53,348 nucleotides of DNA from Scopulibacillus daqui (GCF_016908855.1 NZ_JAFBER010000020.1:1-53348); one strand, 5' to 3'; positions 6,855 through 15,289 are shown, counted from the stretch's first letter. Notes: generated by a model not told the origin, from the sequence alone. Numbers and translations are program-made.

Positions 6855-7964
6855 ATGATGATGAATTCTGGCGTAACTGCGCGCCTGAATGGGGACATTT
6901 ATCAACAATTTGGCAAAGAAGTTTTAGTTTCAACTGTATATTTCAGGTATTTAGAATCTATCTTCGATATTGATAGAGAGGTGCAGCGTGAATTAGATAT
7001 TAAGAAGTGCAATGATATTAAGGCGTTTATTTTACATACCGTCCGGGAAGGCACATTTTATTTTTCGCCATTTATATTCTCAGCCCGAGACAGTGTCGAA
7101 AACAGCAACGGTACATGGGAAATACCCCCGGGTAAGCGGCTGTTTATATTAGACGGGCAGCACCGCTACAAAAGTATGGAGAAAGCCATTCTTGATTTGC
7201 AAAGTGAATTATCTGTTCTTGAAGGATCCTTTCCAGAGCGGGAAGAGGACATTCAAGTCATTAAAAAGGATATTGAGAAACTCAGGAATTATCCGATCTC
7301 GATGCAAATATATTTAAATTTATCAAAAGAAGATGAGCGCCAACTGTTTACAGACATCAATACAGAAAGAAAAGAAGCGCATTATGGACTTATTATGCAA
7401 TATGATCATCGTGATGAATATATCGAACTAACGAGACAAATTGCGAATCAGTTGAAAAATTCTTTTGATATTGAAATGAAGTTGTCAAGATTAACGGTTC
7501 AAAATAGCTCAGTGACTTCTCTAACGATTATGCGACGGTGTCTTTTAGCTTTATTCGAAGGCATTCTAACAGTGAAAAAAGGTTCACCAAATCCAAAAAA
7601 GTGCAGAAAAGATGAAATGTTTGATATTGCCGTTGCATTCTTTGAATCTTGGTTAGACGTTTTTCCAAGGAATATGCATGATAGGGAGAAATATGTCACA
7701 GGATTATCGGGAATTCAAGTCGCAACAGCCTATACAGTCTTTCAATTGGCAAACAGCTGCGATTTAACTTACAGCGAAGCGATAAACTCAATTAAAAAAT
7801 TAACGCATCATTGCACGTGGCTCCATTCTGATCCGCTTTTTAAAAACTTCTATGACTCCTCAACAAGGCGAATTAAGAACCATTCAAGCACTTCAGCCAT
7901 TCAAAAGTTATCAAAAAAGTTTATGTCATTGGTTTGCAAAGAAGGTGGCAGCGTTGTCTATTGA
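6855..7964 (+). CDS. DGQHR-domain protein (DndB-like), first of a pair
   Basis: A 369-residue protein with an exact LDGQHR motif (residues 99-104), the hallmark of the DGQHR/DndB family. DndB is known as the regulator of DNA phosphorothioate modification; other DGQHR proteins are uncharacterised. A second family-typical segment, ERQLFTDINTER, follows near residues 160-175. AGGAGGT precedes three consecutive ATG codons (6855, 6858, 6861); the first is reported but 6858 is equally likely. The 3' end overlaps the next gene, a paralogue with a changed motif. No dndACDE or restriction genes are in the window, so a role in that system cannot be assumed. Confidence 0.75.
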   Translation: MMMNSGVTARLNGDIYQQFGKEVLVSTVYFRYLESIFDIDREVQRELDIKKCNDIKAFILHTVREGTFYFSPFIFSARDSVENSNGTWEIPPGKRLFILDGQHRYKSMEKAILDLQSELSVLEGSFPEREEDIQVIKKDIEKLRNYPISMQIYLNLSKEDERQLFTDINTERKEAHYGLIMQYDHRDEYIELTRQIANQLKNSFDIEMKLSRLTVQNSSVTSLTIMRRCLLALFEGILTVKKGSPNPKKCRKDEMFDIAVAFFESWLDVFPRNMHDREKYVTGLSGIQVATAYTVFQLANSCDLTYSEAINSIKKLTHHCTWLHSDPLFKNFYDSSTRRIKNHSSTSAIQKLSKKFMSLVCKEGGSVVY

Positions 7965-8961
7965 ACAATGTATGTACACCTATTCTGTTGAAGAATTAGT
8001 ACAATTGATGGACAAAGAACTTATAACGATCAGGCAAACTAATCAATCCCAAGTAAGGCATTTAAAAAAATATATTTTTAACAATGCAAAGGAAAAGAAA
8101 ATATATCTTCCGCCGATAGTAGCCAATACAGATGCCCATCTTGTTCAAAAACCGCAATACTTTCGAGTCATTGATGGAAGTAAAAGGGTTTTGGCTTTAT
8201 GCCAACTCGCAAAAGACATGAAAAATAATAAACATAGAACGGGCGAAGATTTTAAAAACTATATCGCTCTCTCCCTTCTATTAAAAGATGCTCAAATCGC
8301 GGTACAGATGTTTAGCGGCCTAACCTCTGAAGAATGTAACCAGCTCTTCGTGGATTTTAATACTAAAGGGAAGAAAGTGGCCCTATCAAAAAGAATCTCT
8401 TATGATTCTCGAAACCTTCTAAACGTCATTACGAACAAGTTAATGACTACAAATAAAGATTTACAGACGGCTGGCGTTGAAACAGAAAAAAGGGCGGTCA
8501 TCAAGCCGACAAACAAAAACCTTCTTTCACTGTCGCAATTAAAACAAATCGTCGGCATATTTATCGGCATAGAAATTAACAGCCATTTTGAGCAAAGAAA
8601 GACTCCTTATTATTTATCTGAGGAAGAGTATATTCAACTCATTAATGAGTGGTTAAACTGTTTGTTTCAATTACATGATCCCGAAACGATTGGGAATTAC
8701 GAACATACGATATTAGCCGGATTCCCTATGCTTCGGGCCATTGCTTATTATGTCAATAGAAGAACGAATAATAAGTCATTGAACGCACGGAAAAAGATTG
8801 TCAAAGAGCGGATGGCGAGGTTATTAAACATTGATTGGAGCATTCATCATCCTAAGTGGCAAACGTTTGCAGGTGATTTTAGGGGACACAAAAACTATTA
8901 TCATTTATCCAAAGATAAAAAAACATTGCTTAAGCTTGTGGAATGGATGGAAGGGGGGTGA
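7954..8961 (+). CDS. Diverged DGQHR-like protein, second of the pair
   Basis: About 335 residues and clearly related to the upstream protein: the motif appears as IDGSKR (residues 73-78) instead of LDGQHR, and the second segment is retained as CNQLFVDFNTKGK. The frame is open from 7852, but that would overlap the upstream gene by over 110 bases. The TTG at 7954 lies 5 bases after GAAGGTGG and gives an 11-base overlap suggesting translational coupling. The next in-frame ATG (7972) has no ribosome site. Loss of Gln and His from the core motif suggests a partner or regulatory subunit rather than a redundant copy. A long hairpin and a terminator follow. Confidence 0.65.
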   Translation: MSIEQCMYTYSVEELVQLMDKELITIRQTNQSQVRHLKKYIFNNAKEKKIYLPPIVANTDAHLVQKPQYFRVIDGSKRVLALCQLAKDMKNNKHRTGEDFKNYIALSLLLKDAQIAVQMFSGLTSEECNQLFVDFNTKGKKVALSKRISYDSRNLLNVITNKLMTTNKDLQTAGVETEKRAVIKPTNKNLLSLSQLKQIVGIFIGIEINSHFEQRKTPYYLSEEEYIQLINEWLNCLFQLHDPETIGNYEHTILAGFPMLRAIAYYVNRRTNNKSLNARKKIVKERMARLLNIDWSIHHPKWQTFAGDFRGHKNYYHLSKDKKTLLKLVEWMEGG

Positions 8962-8984
8962 TGGATATTGGAAGGAAAAAAATA

Positions 8985-9029
8985 AATCCCTTAAGTGTAC
9001 AGCCTGCAAAAGCACACACTTAAGGGATT
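8985..9029 (+). terminator. Long hairpin after the DGQHR pair
   Basis: Perfect 14-base arms AATCCCTTAAGTGT / ACACTTAAGGGATT with a 17-base loop and no T run. It could be a transcript-stabilising stem or work together with the terminator just downstream. Confidence 0.6.
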
Positions 9030-9038
9030 AGACATGTT

Positions 9039-9076
9039 GGGTATGCCAACATATTGTTAGTATACCCTCTTTTTTT
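9039..9076 (+). terminator. Terminator before comK
   Basis: GGGTAT / ATACCC stem followed by TCTTTTTTT. It separates the DGQHR operon from comK, or may act as an attenuator in the comK leader, since the ribosome site lies only 10-15 bases further on. Confidence 0.6.
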
Positions 9077-9099
9077 AGTAAATAAAAGGAGGAATATAC

Positions 9100-9621
9100 G
9101 TGGAATATCTTGGATTCACTTATGTGATTCATCCAAAAACGATGGCGCTTGTGCCATTTTATAATGAAAAAGGTGAAGTATATACGGAAATTTATGAATC
9201 TGATCAAGTTCTCGTAATCGAGAATAAACCCCTTAATATTGTTAAAGACAGCTGTTATGCAGGCGGGTCGACTTATACGGGGCGTGTTGACGGAACAACG
9301 AAACTGATGAACTATACTAAAATGCAGCCAATTGTGATAAATGATGTCAGCGGCATTGTTGTTTTCCCGCTTGAATCGCCGAATAATGAAATGTGCATAT
9401 GGCTTTCCCATCATCATATAGGAAAAGTGATTGACAAAGGACCCGGTTATTCAACAATCCTCTTCAAAAATGGAAAAGCTTTGCCTGTTCCTTTTTCAAA
9501 AGATGTCGTAGAAATTAAAATATTGCGTGCCGGGCAGTATCGGATGTTTTTATTTGATAGATTGACGTCAAGCCAAAAGTTCTTTTATATGTTGCACAGT
9601 CATCCATTAGAAGTATTGTAA
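9100..9621 (+). CDS. comK: ComK-family competence transcription factor, short form
   Basis: In B. subtilis ComK is the master activator of DNA-uptake genes and binds AT boxes (AAAA-N5-TTTT). This 173-residue protein keeps the family landmarks: NKPLNIVKDSC near residue 45, GRxxGT (GRVDGT, 61-66), PI(V/M)ID-type core strands, and the CIWLSHHHI segment matching CGWISHVHV. It ends soon after FYMLHSHP, which aligns with the FMLYPK MecA-recognition motif, so it lacks the last 20 or so residues of the 192-residue B. subtilis protein. The GTG start at 9100 follows AAAGGAGG. Some bacilli carry two comK genes; whether this is the main or second copy cannot be seen. Confidence 0.8.
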   Translation: MEYLGFTYVIHPKTMALVPFYNEKGEVYTEIYESDQVLVIENKPLNIVKDSCYAGGSTYTGRVDGTTKLMNYTKMQPIVINDVSGIVVFPLESPNNEMCIWLSHHHIGKVIDKGPGYSTILFKNGKALPVPFSKDVVEIKILRAGQYRMFLFDRLTSSQKFFYMLHSHPLEVL

Positions 9622-9628
9622 GTGGAAA

Positions 9629-9660
9629 AACCAGCTTATTTTTTAAGCTGGTTATTTTTA
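9629..9660 (+). terminator. Terminator of comK
   Basis: AACCAGCTT / AAGCTGGTT stem followed by a T-rich tract. Confidence 0.85.
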
Positions 9661-9722
9661 TTATTGATTCATCCTGTTAAAGGGGAATATTTAAAAAACG
9701 ATAAGCTCATGTTTTGAAATCG

Positions 9723-10790
9723 TTAATCCTGCCATTTAAATTGATTTTGAAAAGGTTCCAATAATTTATGATTATAATATTTTTGAGTCAGCCGAAATTG
9801 CTTGAGTATTTCCGAATGGTTATCTTCGATTAATTTCACGCGCTCCAATATATTTATATCTAAAAGCGGGGCATCAGTTGATACAATATATTTCTCCAAA
9901 CCCAGCAAATAAGCGAGATCAAACACTTTGAAACGATAACCGAGCGGGATGCAAGGCACATGAGTGGCCAACGATAACAGGTTGGCATGGAGTTTAAAAT
10001 TGATGGTCATTGAACAAGAAGATAATTGAGACATGAGCTCCTGTTCGTTATATAAAGTATCGTCAAATTTAACATTTTCGGGACTGTTAATCTTTTCAAA
10101 CAGCCTTTGGCAAGAAGGGGAGTCAGCAGCCCAAACAGTATAGATTAAAATTTTATAGCCTTGTTTAATTAAGTTTTTTGAGACGTTAACCAGGGCATCT
10201 TCGACTTCTATTTCATTTTGTCCGTAAAGCCGGTCATAAGTTGTTCCCCAATTGATTCCTACGATTTTTTCTTGGTTTTTGATATTTGGAATGTCTTGTG
10301 TTTCCAACAATAATCCTGGGTCCCCTATGATTTGAATGTTTTTGCTGTTTGCGCCTAGAGACGCAAGCACTTGTTTTGTTAAAGGTCCTCTTACTCCGGC
10401 AAATTTGGCTTTTGCGAAAGTTTCTCTTAATATTGCAGCCTCTCGTTCTGGGGAAAGTTTTTCTAAACAAGGCGCTTTTCCTAACAAGATTAAATCCAGT
10501 TCTTCCTTATCAATCCAATCAATGCCGCTTCCCCAGATAAAAATTTCCTTTTGCCTTTCAATAGCCTTATATAGAATTTCAATATAACCAGGCAATAATA
10601 AAGAACCCCCGCCAAGTACAATCGCATCATAGGGTTCTATATTTTGAATATCTAAATCAGGAAGAGAGGGGATAATTTTTATTTCTTCCTGATTCAAATA
10701 ATAATTGCTTAAATCCTTAAAGATATGCCATAACAATTCATCTCCAAGGTTGCCAAACCCAATCCAGCCTATATAGAGAATTTTTTTCAT
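9723..10790 (-). CDS. Polysaccharide pyruvyl transferase family protein
   Basis: A 355-residue cytoplasmic protein with the PS_pyruv_trans fold. The N-terminal GWIGFGNLGDE motif matches the family's G-(Y/W)-GxxNxGDE signature. The AIVLGGGS loop sits near residue 60, WGSGID near 90 and a FKLHANLL segment near 265. The family adds pyruvyl ketals to sugars or polymers using phosphoenolpyruvate (CsaB, Bacillus Yvf/EpsO types). It is the last gene of a three-gene leftward operon, with its start overlapping the stop of the upstream glycosyltransferase by 4 bases. The role is probably modification of a surface or spore glycan. Confidence 0.82.
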   Translation of the reverse strand: MKKILYIGWIGFGNLGDELLWHIFKDLSNYYLNQEEIKIIPSLPDLDIQNIEPYDAIVLGGGSLLLPGYIEILYKAIERQKEIFIWGSGIDWIDKEELDLILLGKAPCLEKLSPEREAAILRETFAKAKFAGVRGPLTKQVLASLGANSKNIQIIGDPGLLLETQDIPNIKNQEKIVGINWGTTYDRLYGQNEIEVEDALVNVSKNLIKQGYKILIYTVWAADSPSCQRLFEKINSPENVKFDDTLYNEQELMSQLSSCSMTINFKLHANLLSLATHVPCIPLGYRFKVFDLAYLLGLEKYIVSTDAPLLDINILERVKLIEDNHSEILKQFRLTQKYYNHKLLEPFQNQFKWQD

Positions 10791-11938
10791 GTGGCAGTAT
10801 CTCCTAACATTGAAATATATAAATTTAATAATTTTTCCGCGGATTGATGAATATCGAATTGATCAACGACCCACTTCCTTGCATCAGAGCCAATTTTTTC
10901 TGCGTATGATTTTGAAGAGACAATAGGTTTGAGATCATGAACCAGGGTGAATCTGCTGCATGATTTCTTAGAGGCATGATCACCGAAATAACAATACCAA
11001 GCCTCTTCATACTCTTCTTTTCTGACCAATCCAAAGTAGCCGTGGTTTCCCACTGCAATAACGGGTTTTGAGCAAGCCATGGCTTCAAGAGCAACTCTTC
11101 CAGTCCCAACGACACAGTCTGCCATAGAATAATATTTTTGCATATCATGATATTTTTCTCCGATAAGATGGATAAATTCGTCTTTACAAGTTCGATTGAT
11201 GAGGTTTGCCAGGTTTTGAATATCGTGAAATCGCGGTCCGTCTCCTACGATAATGACATGAAGATTTGGAGCGAATGATAATTTGATGTCTTTGCAAGCT
11301 CTTAATAACATCATACAAATATTGGCTTTTGCCCAGTTCAAACGGCTGCTGTACAATATTGTAGCGGCGTCAGGAGGAATACCTAATTGCTTTTTCAAAT
11401 CTAAAACTTCGCTGTCATCTATCAGAGTATATTGGCTTGTATTAATGCCATTAGGAATAATAATAGAAGACTGATCATTTAATTCTTCAATATATTTTTG
11501 GGTCGGCGGACTGACACAAATGATCAATGAACTTAATTTTAATACTTGGATGATTTCTGATTTGGGGTAGTATGTGCCATGAACTGTGAAAATAGCAGGG
11601 ATTCCTAAATCTTTGGCTGCAGAAAAAGTTATGAATCCTGAAGGTGTTTGGTGGGCGTGAACAATCGTTATTTTTTCTTTTTCCATAATAGTGCGTATTT
11701 TTTCATATAAGTCCTTTTTTTGTTCTTCTTCAATATTTAAAGTCAAAGGAAAGTTTACCAGATAAATGGGGCATCCGATTTTTTTGAATTCAGATAGCAG
11801 TTTGCCTTCTCGTCCGGCGATAACGAGGTAAACCCCGCGTTGAATCAATTCTTCAGCCAGGCTCAATACATGCGTTTCCGTTCCGCCCACATCTAAGCTA
11901 TCCAACGCCATCAATATCCGAACAGATTGAACATTCAT
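10787..11938 (-). CDS. Glycosyltransferase family 4 protein
   Basis: A 383-residue GT-B glycosyltransferase. The N-terminal acceptor domain starts SLDVGGTETHV and has a HAHQTPSGF loop near residue 125. The linker has PNGINTSQY. The C-terminal nucleotide-sugar domain has ILYSSRL, a VVGTGRVALEAMACSKPVI segment with the family's acidic EAM motif, and AVGNHGYFG. The sugar and acceptor are unknown. Its start codon overlaps the stop of the upstream GT2 frame, and its stop overlaps the pyruvyl transferase start, so all three are translationally coupled. Confidence 0.85.
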   Translation of the reverse strand: MNVQSVRILMALDSLDVGGTETHVLSLAEELIQRGVYLVIAGREGKLLSEFKKIGCPIYLVNFPLTLNIEEEQKKDLYEKIRTIMEKEKITIVHAHQTPSGFITFSAAKDLGIPAIFTVHGTYYPKSEIIQVLKLSSLIICVSPPTQKYIEELNDQSSIIIPNGINTSQYTLIDDSEVLDLKKQLGIPPDAATILYSSRLNWAKANICMMLLRACKDIKLSFAPNLHVIIVGDGPRFHDIQNLANLINRTCKDEFIHLIGEKYHDMQKYYSMADCVVGTGRVALEAMACSKPVIAVGNHGYFGLVRKEEYEEAWYCYFGDHASKKSCSRFTLVHDLKPIVSSKSYAEKIGSDARKWVVDQFDIHQSAEKLLNLYISMLGDTAT

Positions 11939-12636
11939 TGTTTATCACTTGCCTTTGTGAAAAATTGCCGGGAACGTTGATTAGGGTGACTGCGGTAGTA
12001 ATATAAAACTTCCGGCAAATTGTCAATTTTTAATTGAGCATTAAGAAATTTCACGATAAATTCATAATCCTCAGCGCCTTTAACCCTTCTTGTAGGCCCG
12101 CCTAACTGATCGAAAACCTTCCCGCGAAATAAGATCGTTCCATGGCAAACACAATGCCCGCCATGAGCGTAGGTTTTTAGGATATCATCGCCAAACTTTA
12201 GCCAATTTGCCTTTGTTTGATTAGAAAAATCTCCTGTCGGAAAATATGAATAATTAGTACCGACAAGGTCTATATCGGGATTATCTTTCAAAAATTTAAT
12301 CTGTCTTTCTAATCGTTCCGGATGTGAAATATCATCACCGTCGTGGACGGCTATAAATTCCCCCGAACTTAAAAAATAGCCAATGTTCAGTGAACCGGAA
12401 AAACCGACATTGCTTGGAAGATCAATTAATTTAATGTCGAAATGGGGATCCATTTTTTTCTCCCAATCTTCTATCTTCTGAACAGTTTGATCAGTAGAAG
12501 CATCATTAACTATAATCACTTCAATATTTTTATAGGTTTGGTTCAGAAGACCGTCTTAACAATCTTCGATAAAAGACTCAACATTATAACATGTAATAAC
12601 CACACTGATTAAACCCTTAGTCCGTTTATATAACAT
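11935..12636 (-). pseudogene. Glycosyltransferase family 2 with in-frame nonsense codon
   Basis: From an ATG at 12636 (ribosome site GAGGTG) the frame reads VVITCYNVESFIEDC, then a TAA at 12558-12556 (codon 27), then DGLLNQTYKNIEVIIVNDAST in the same frame through to 11935. Family members commonly have a Leu at this place (DSLLNQTY context), so TTA to TAA is the simplest explanation. The remainder keeps the GT-A catalytic features: VNDAST, DGDD (metal-binding DxD type) and an RRVKGAEDYEF acceptor-base region. A shorter frame can start only at the internal ATG at 12519, which lacks the first beta strand. The gene is intact apart from this stop, so it is a recent loss, a sequencing error or a readthrough case. 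Confidence 0.75.
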
Positions 12637-12846
12637 GATAATTCACCTCGACTATTACTATGTAAACCAACTTTTAAAAGTGAGAGCAAAAAACGGAATT
12701 TGATAAAAATGGTAATTGAGCTGAAACGTCGTGTAGGAAAAAATAAATATATAACTATTTTTGGTAATTTTAGTAAAGAAAACTATACATTAGAGATTTT
12801 GTTGAATATCTTTTAAGGTGTAATTTATTAAGAAAGGATAGTTAAA

Positions 12847-13062
12847 ATGCTGAATAAAAAAATTGGCGAACCTTGCTGCGATGAATTGCGGCACCAGCTT
12901 TTAAAATTGTTAAATTCAAAAGTGGAAATTGTGACAAAGTTTGGTCCGGTCGTTGGAACATTGATAAAGGTTAAAGACGGTTATGCGGTTCTTGAGGAAT
13001 CCGATTCTGTTTTTGTGTATGTTTTATTGCCAAATATTCAATTCGTAACTATTTTAGAATAA
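12847..13062 (+). CDS. DUF2642-like small protein A
   Basis: A 71-residue protein with a central small-barrel pattern: VEIVTKFGPVVGTLIKVKDGYAVLEES. It resembles DUF2642 proteins, small Sm/SH3-like proteins common in spore formers and often near coat genes. The ATG follows AGAAAGGAT. The next gene, 12 bases downstream, has the same pattern, so the pair looks like a duplication and an operon. It diverges from the glycosyltransferase operon. The function is unknown; a spore-surface role is a guess from context. Confidence 0.6.
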   Translation: MLNKKIGEPCCDELRHQLLKLLNSKVEIVTKFGPVVGTLIKVKDGYAVLEESDSVFVYVLLPNIQFVTILE

Positions 13063-13074
13063 AGGAGTTTTCTT

Positions 13075-13281
13075 ATGTCATTAACAACTGAAGAGCAATT
13101 AAAAGAAATTAAAGGCAAAAAAGTTGAGGTTGCTACTGACCATGTTCTGATTGAAGGAATATTGGTGAAAGTCAAAGACGGCATTATTGAAATCGTCGAA
13201 ACGGTAACAGGATATGAAGAAATTACACGCCTCGTGATAATACCTATTTTCGCTATTAATTTTATCAGGATAAGACTTTAA
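13075..13281 (+). CDS. DUF2642-like small protein B
   Basis: A 68-residue protein with the same core as its upstream neighbour (GKKVEVATDHVLIEGILVKVKDG). The N terminus is more polar and the C terminus hydrophobic. The start ATG follows AAAGGAG. It is followed by a clear terminator, so the two genes form a closed two-gene unit. Confidence 0.6.
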   Translation: MSLTTEEQLKEIKGKKVEVATDHVLIEGILVKVKDGIIEIVETVTGYEEITRLVIIPIFAINFIRIRL

Positions 13282-13291
13282 TTCTACAAAA

Positions 13292-13319
13292 AGCCACCGA
13301 AAAAATTCGGTGGTTTTTT
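13292..13319 (+). terminator. Terminator of the DUF2642-like pair
   Basis: AGCCACCGAA / TTCGGTGGTT stem followed by six T (one G-T pair). Confidence 0.88.
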
Positions 13320-13501
13320 GTATTCTCAGCTAATCCCATGCAGTTTTCGTTTGATAAAAGTCTATGAGCTAAAGTCATTCAGGTTGTTCGTTATGTCTTT
13401 AAGCTCAGAACTAGAATAGAATTTGTCGTCATTTAACACTTTTTAAAGAGAATGAAACATATGTCCAAGCCATTTTAAAGTTTTTTAATAGCATATAGCG
13501 T

Positions 13502-13529
13502 ATCTCTCTTTTTCGAGAGAGATTATTTT
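13502..13529 (+). terminator. Leader hairpin with T run before the subtilisin gene
   Basis: ATCTCTC / GAGAGAT stem followed by TATTTTT, ending only about 6 bases before the GAAAGGGG ribosome site of the protease gene. It could be an attenuator or an upstream terminator. No gene lies between 13320 and 13501 that would need terminating. Confidence 0.4.
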
Positions 13530-13544
13530 TGAAAGGGGTATTTT

Positions 13545-14477
13545 ATGAATAAAAGACTCATTCCGCATAGAATTGAAAAAATAATGAGTGCCGAGGAGAT
13601 AAAAGATAATATTCCTAAAGGCATTCAATTGATTCATGCGCCAAAGGTTTGGAATGAAGCCGATTATGGACGAGAAGCGATCGTTGCTGTAATAGATACA
13701 GGTATCGATAAAAATCACCCCGACTTAAAAGATAGAATTATAGATGGCAAGGATTTTACTGGCACTGGCGATTATCAAGATGATCACGGTCATGGCACTC
13801 ATGTATCAGGAACGATACTGGCCTCTCTAAATAATAGGGGTGTCGTCGGTGTATCTCCATTAGCCAAGGTGCTGGTGTTGAAAGCGCTCAATCAGCAAGG
13901 TGAAGGTGAATCTCAATGGATTAATAATGCCATTGAATATGCTATAAATTGGCGGGGAGCAAAAGGAGAAAAGGTTAATATTATTTCTATGTCTTTAGGC
14001 GGCCAGGCTGATGAGCAGGAGCATCAACTGATCAAGAAAGCTGTTCAAAATAATATTCTTGTCGTTTGCGCTTCAGGAAATGAAGGGGATGGCGATCCCG
14101 ATACAGATGAACGAGATTATCCAGGGGCGTATCCGGAAGTCGTTGAAGTCGGTGCAGTAGATTTAAACAAAAATATAGCTGATTTTTCAAATACTAATAG
14201 TGAAATAGATCTCGTTGCTCCGGGGGTAGATATTATTAGCACTTATCCAGGCGGCCAATATGCAAAAATGAGCGGAACATCAATGGCGACACCGCATGTT
14301 TCGGGTGCGGCAGCATTAGTTAAGAAAATATCAGAAAAGCAATTCGGCCGCACTCTGACAGAACCGGAATTATATGCCCAGTTATGCAAGCATGCTGAGG
14401 ATTTAGGTGTAAGCAGAAAAGCTCAAGGAAACGGGCTTATTAATCTGACAGCAATGCAGAATTCTAATAAAAATTAA
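13545..14477 (+). CDS. ispA: Intracellular subtilisin (S8 family serine protease)
   Basis: A cytoplasmic serine protease of 310 residues without a signal peptide. The catalytic triad is visible: Asp51 (DTGID), His83 (HGTHVSG) and Ser246 (GTSMATPH), with oxyanion Asn179 (SGNEGDGD). Intracellular subtilisins carry a short N-terminal extension whose LIPY/F motif blocks the active site until removed; here the motif reads LIPH (residues 5-8). The overall match to B. subtilis IspA is high, including the EIDLVAPG segment. It is a single gene with a strong terminator. In bacilli the enzyme degrades proteins in stationary phase and sporulation. Confidence 0.9.
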   Translation: MNKRLIPHRIEKIMSAEEIKDNIPKGIQLIHAPKVWNEADYGREAIVAVIDTGIDKNHPDLKDRIIDGKDFTGTGDYQDDHGHGTHVSGTILASLNNRGVVGVSPLAKVLVLKALNQQGEGESQWINNAIEYAINWRGAKGEKVNIISMSLGGQADEQEHQLIKKAVQNNILVVCASGNEGDGDPDTDERDYPGAYPEVVEVGAVDLNKNIADFSNTNSEIDLVAPGVDIISTYPGGQYAKMSGTSMATPHVSGAAALVKKISEKQFGRTLTEPELYAQLCKHAEDLGVSRKAQGNGLINLTAMQNSNKN

Positions 14478-14582
14478 ATCTGCTGACTATAACGATTGGT
14501 CAGTTTCAATAGGCATTCGATAATGTATCTGTGAGGAAAAATAAAGCCGTAAGAGATGGACATTTATTCGTTCCAGTCAAAA

Positions 14583-14616
14583 CGAAAGGCCGGCTTCTGG
14601 TTAAGCCGGCCTTTCG
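14583..14616 (+). terminator. Strong hairpin after ispA
   Basis: Perfect 14-base GC-rich arms (CGAAAGGCCGGCTT and its complement) around a 6-base loop. T richness follows only weakly. It may act in both directions. Confidence 0.8.
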
Positions 14617-14670
14617 AATTTATAAATCTAGATTTCTGGCAAGTGTAAGACATAGGTTATATTTCGGAAA

Positions 14671-14961
14671 TTACGAATTTGAAAGTTGAATGCTAATATG
14701 ATTCGCTTTTATATCGACGTTTGTAACATCATAAATATCCAAAATGTGATGGATTAACCGATTAAATGGGATTTCAGCAAGCTTTGCTGCTTTTGTTCCA
14801 TATTCTTCTTCTAATGTTGTTTTGCACTTGTTAAGCTGATTGGCGATTTCCAATAGAAGTGAAATATTGCCATGTTCATTGTTGGGCTTTTGGTTTAATG
14901 TTTCTTTTTCTTTCTGTTGGTCATGGTTGATCGACGCTTCATCCCATTCAGAAAAAATCAT
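14671..14961 (-). CDS. Hypothetical protein, helical
   Basis: A 96-residue polar protein. Residues 1-30 are charged and probably disordered (QKEKETLNQKPNNEHG), followed by two predicted helices (LLLEIANQLNKCKTTLEEEYG and FNRLIHHILDIYD) and a short strand pair. The start ATG follows AGGAAAGGGGT. No family is recognised and no neighbours are shared in the same direction. Confidence 0.55.
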   Translation of the reverse strand: MIFSEWDEASINHDQQKEKETLNQKPNNEHGNISLLLEIANQLNKCKTTLEEEYGTKAAKLAEIPFNRLIHHILDIYDVTNVDIKANHISIQLSNS

Positions 14962-15025
14962 ATTTTTACCCCTTTCCTATTTCAATCTTTTGACGAGCAC
15001 CCTATATAAGATGCTGTTCAAAACA

Positions 15026-15289
15026 TTACACTTGGTCGCTGTTTCTGTTAAGATGTTTTGCTTTGTCTGGGCCATAGGCATTGTAACTTTCGAAATGTCT
15101 GTCATGATTTCTATAATATATACACTCCATTTGCTTTTTATGAAGCTTTTTTAACCGCTTGTTATTTGCAAGCCGGGATTTTTGGACGCTTGCCCTTGCA
15201 ACTAATAGTGAGATAGCCCAAAATTGTAAATAAGAGCCGACAAATGAACTTTTACTTAAAAAATGAATAATTTGTTTATGAGATAACAT
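15026..15289 (-). CDS. Doubtful small ORF
   Basis: An 87-codon frame in the otherwise empty 14962-15328 gap. It has one weak hydrophobic segment (GSYLQFWAISLLVA) and a very basic C-terminal half. The ribosome site (AGGT close to the ATG) is poor and no family is recognised. Nothing else is visible in this gap. Confidence 0.22.
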   Translation of the reverse strand: MLSHKQIIHFLSKSSFVGSYLQFWAISLLVARASVQKSRLANNKRLKKLHKKQMECIYYRNHDRHFESYNAYGPDKAKHLNRNSDQV

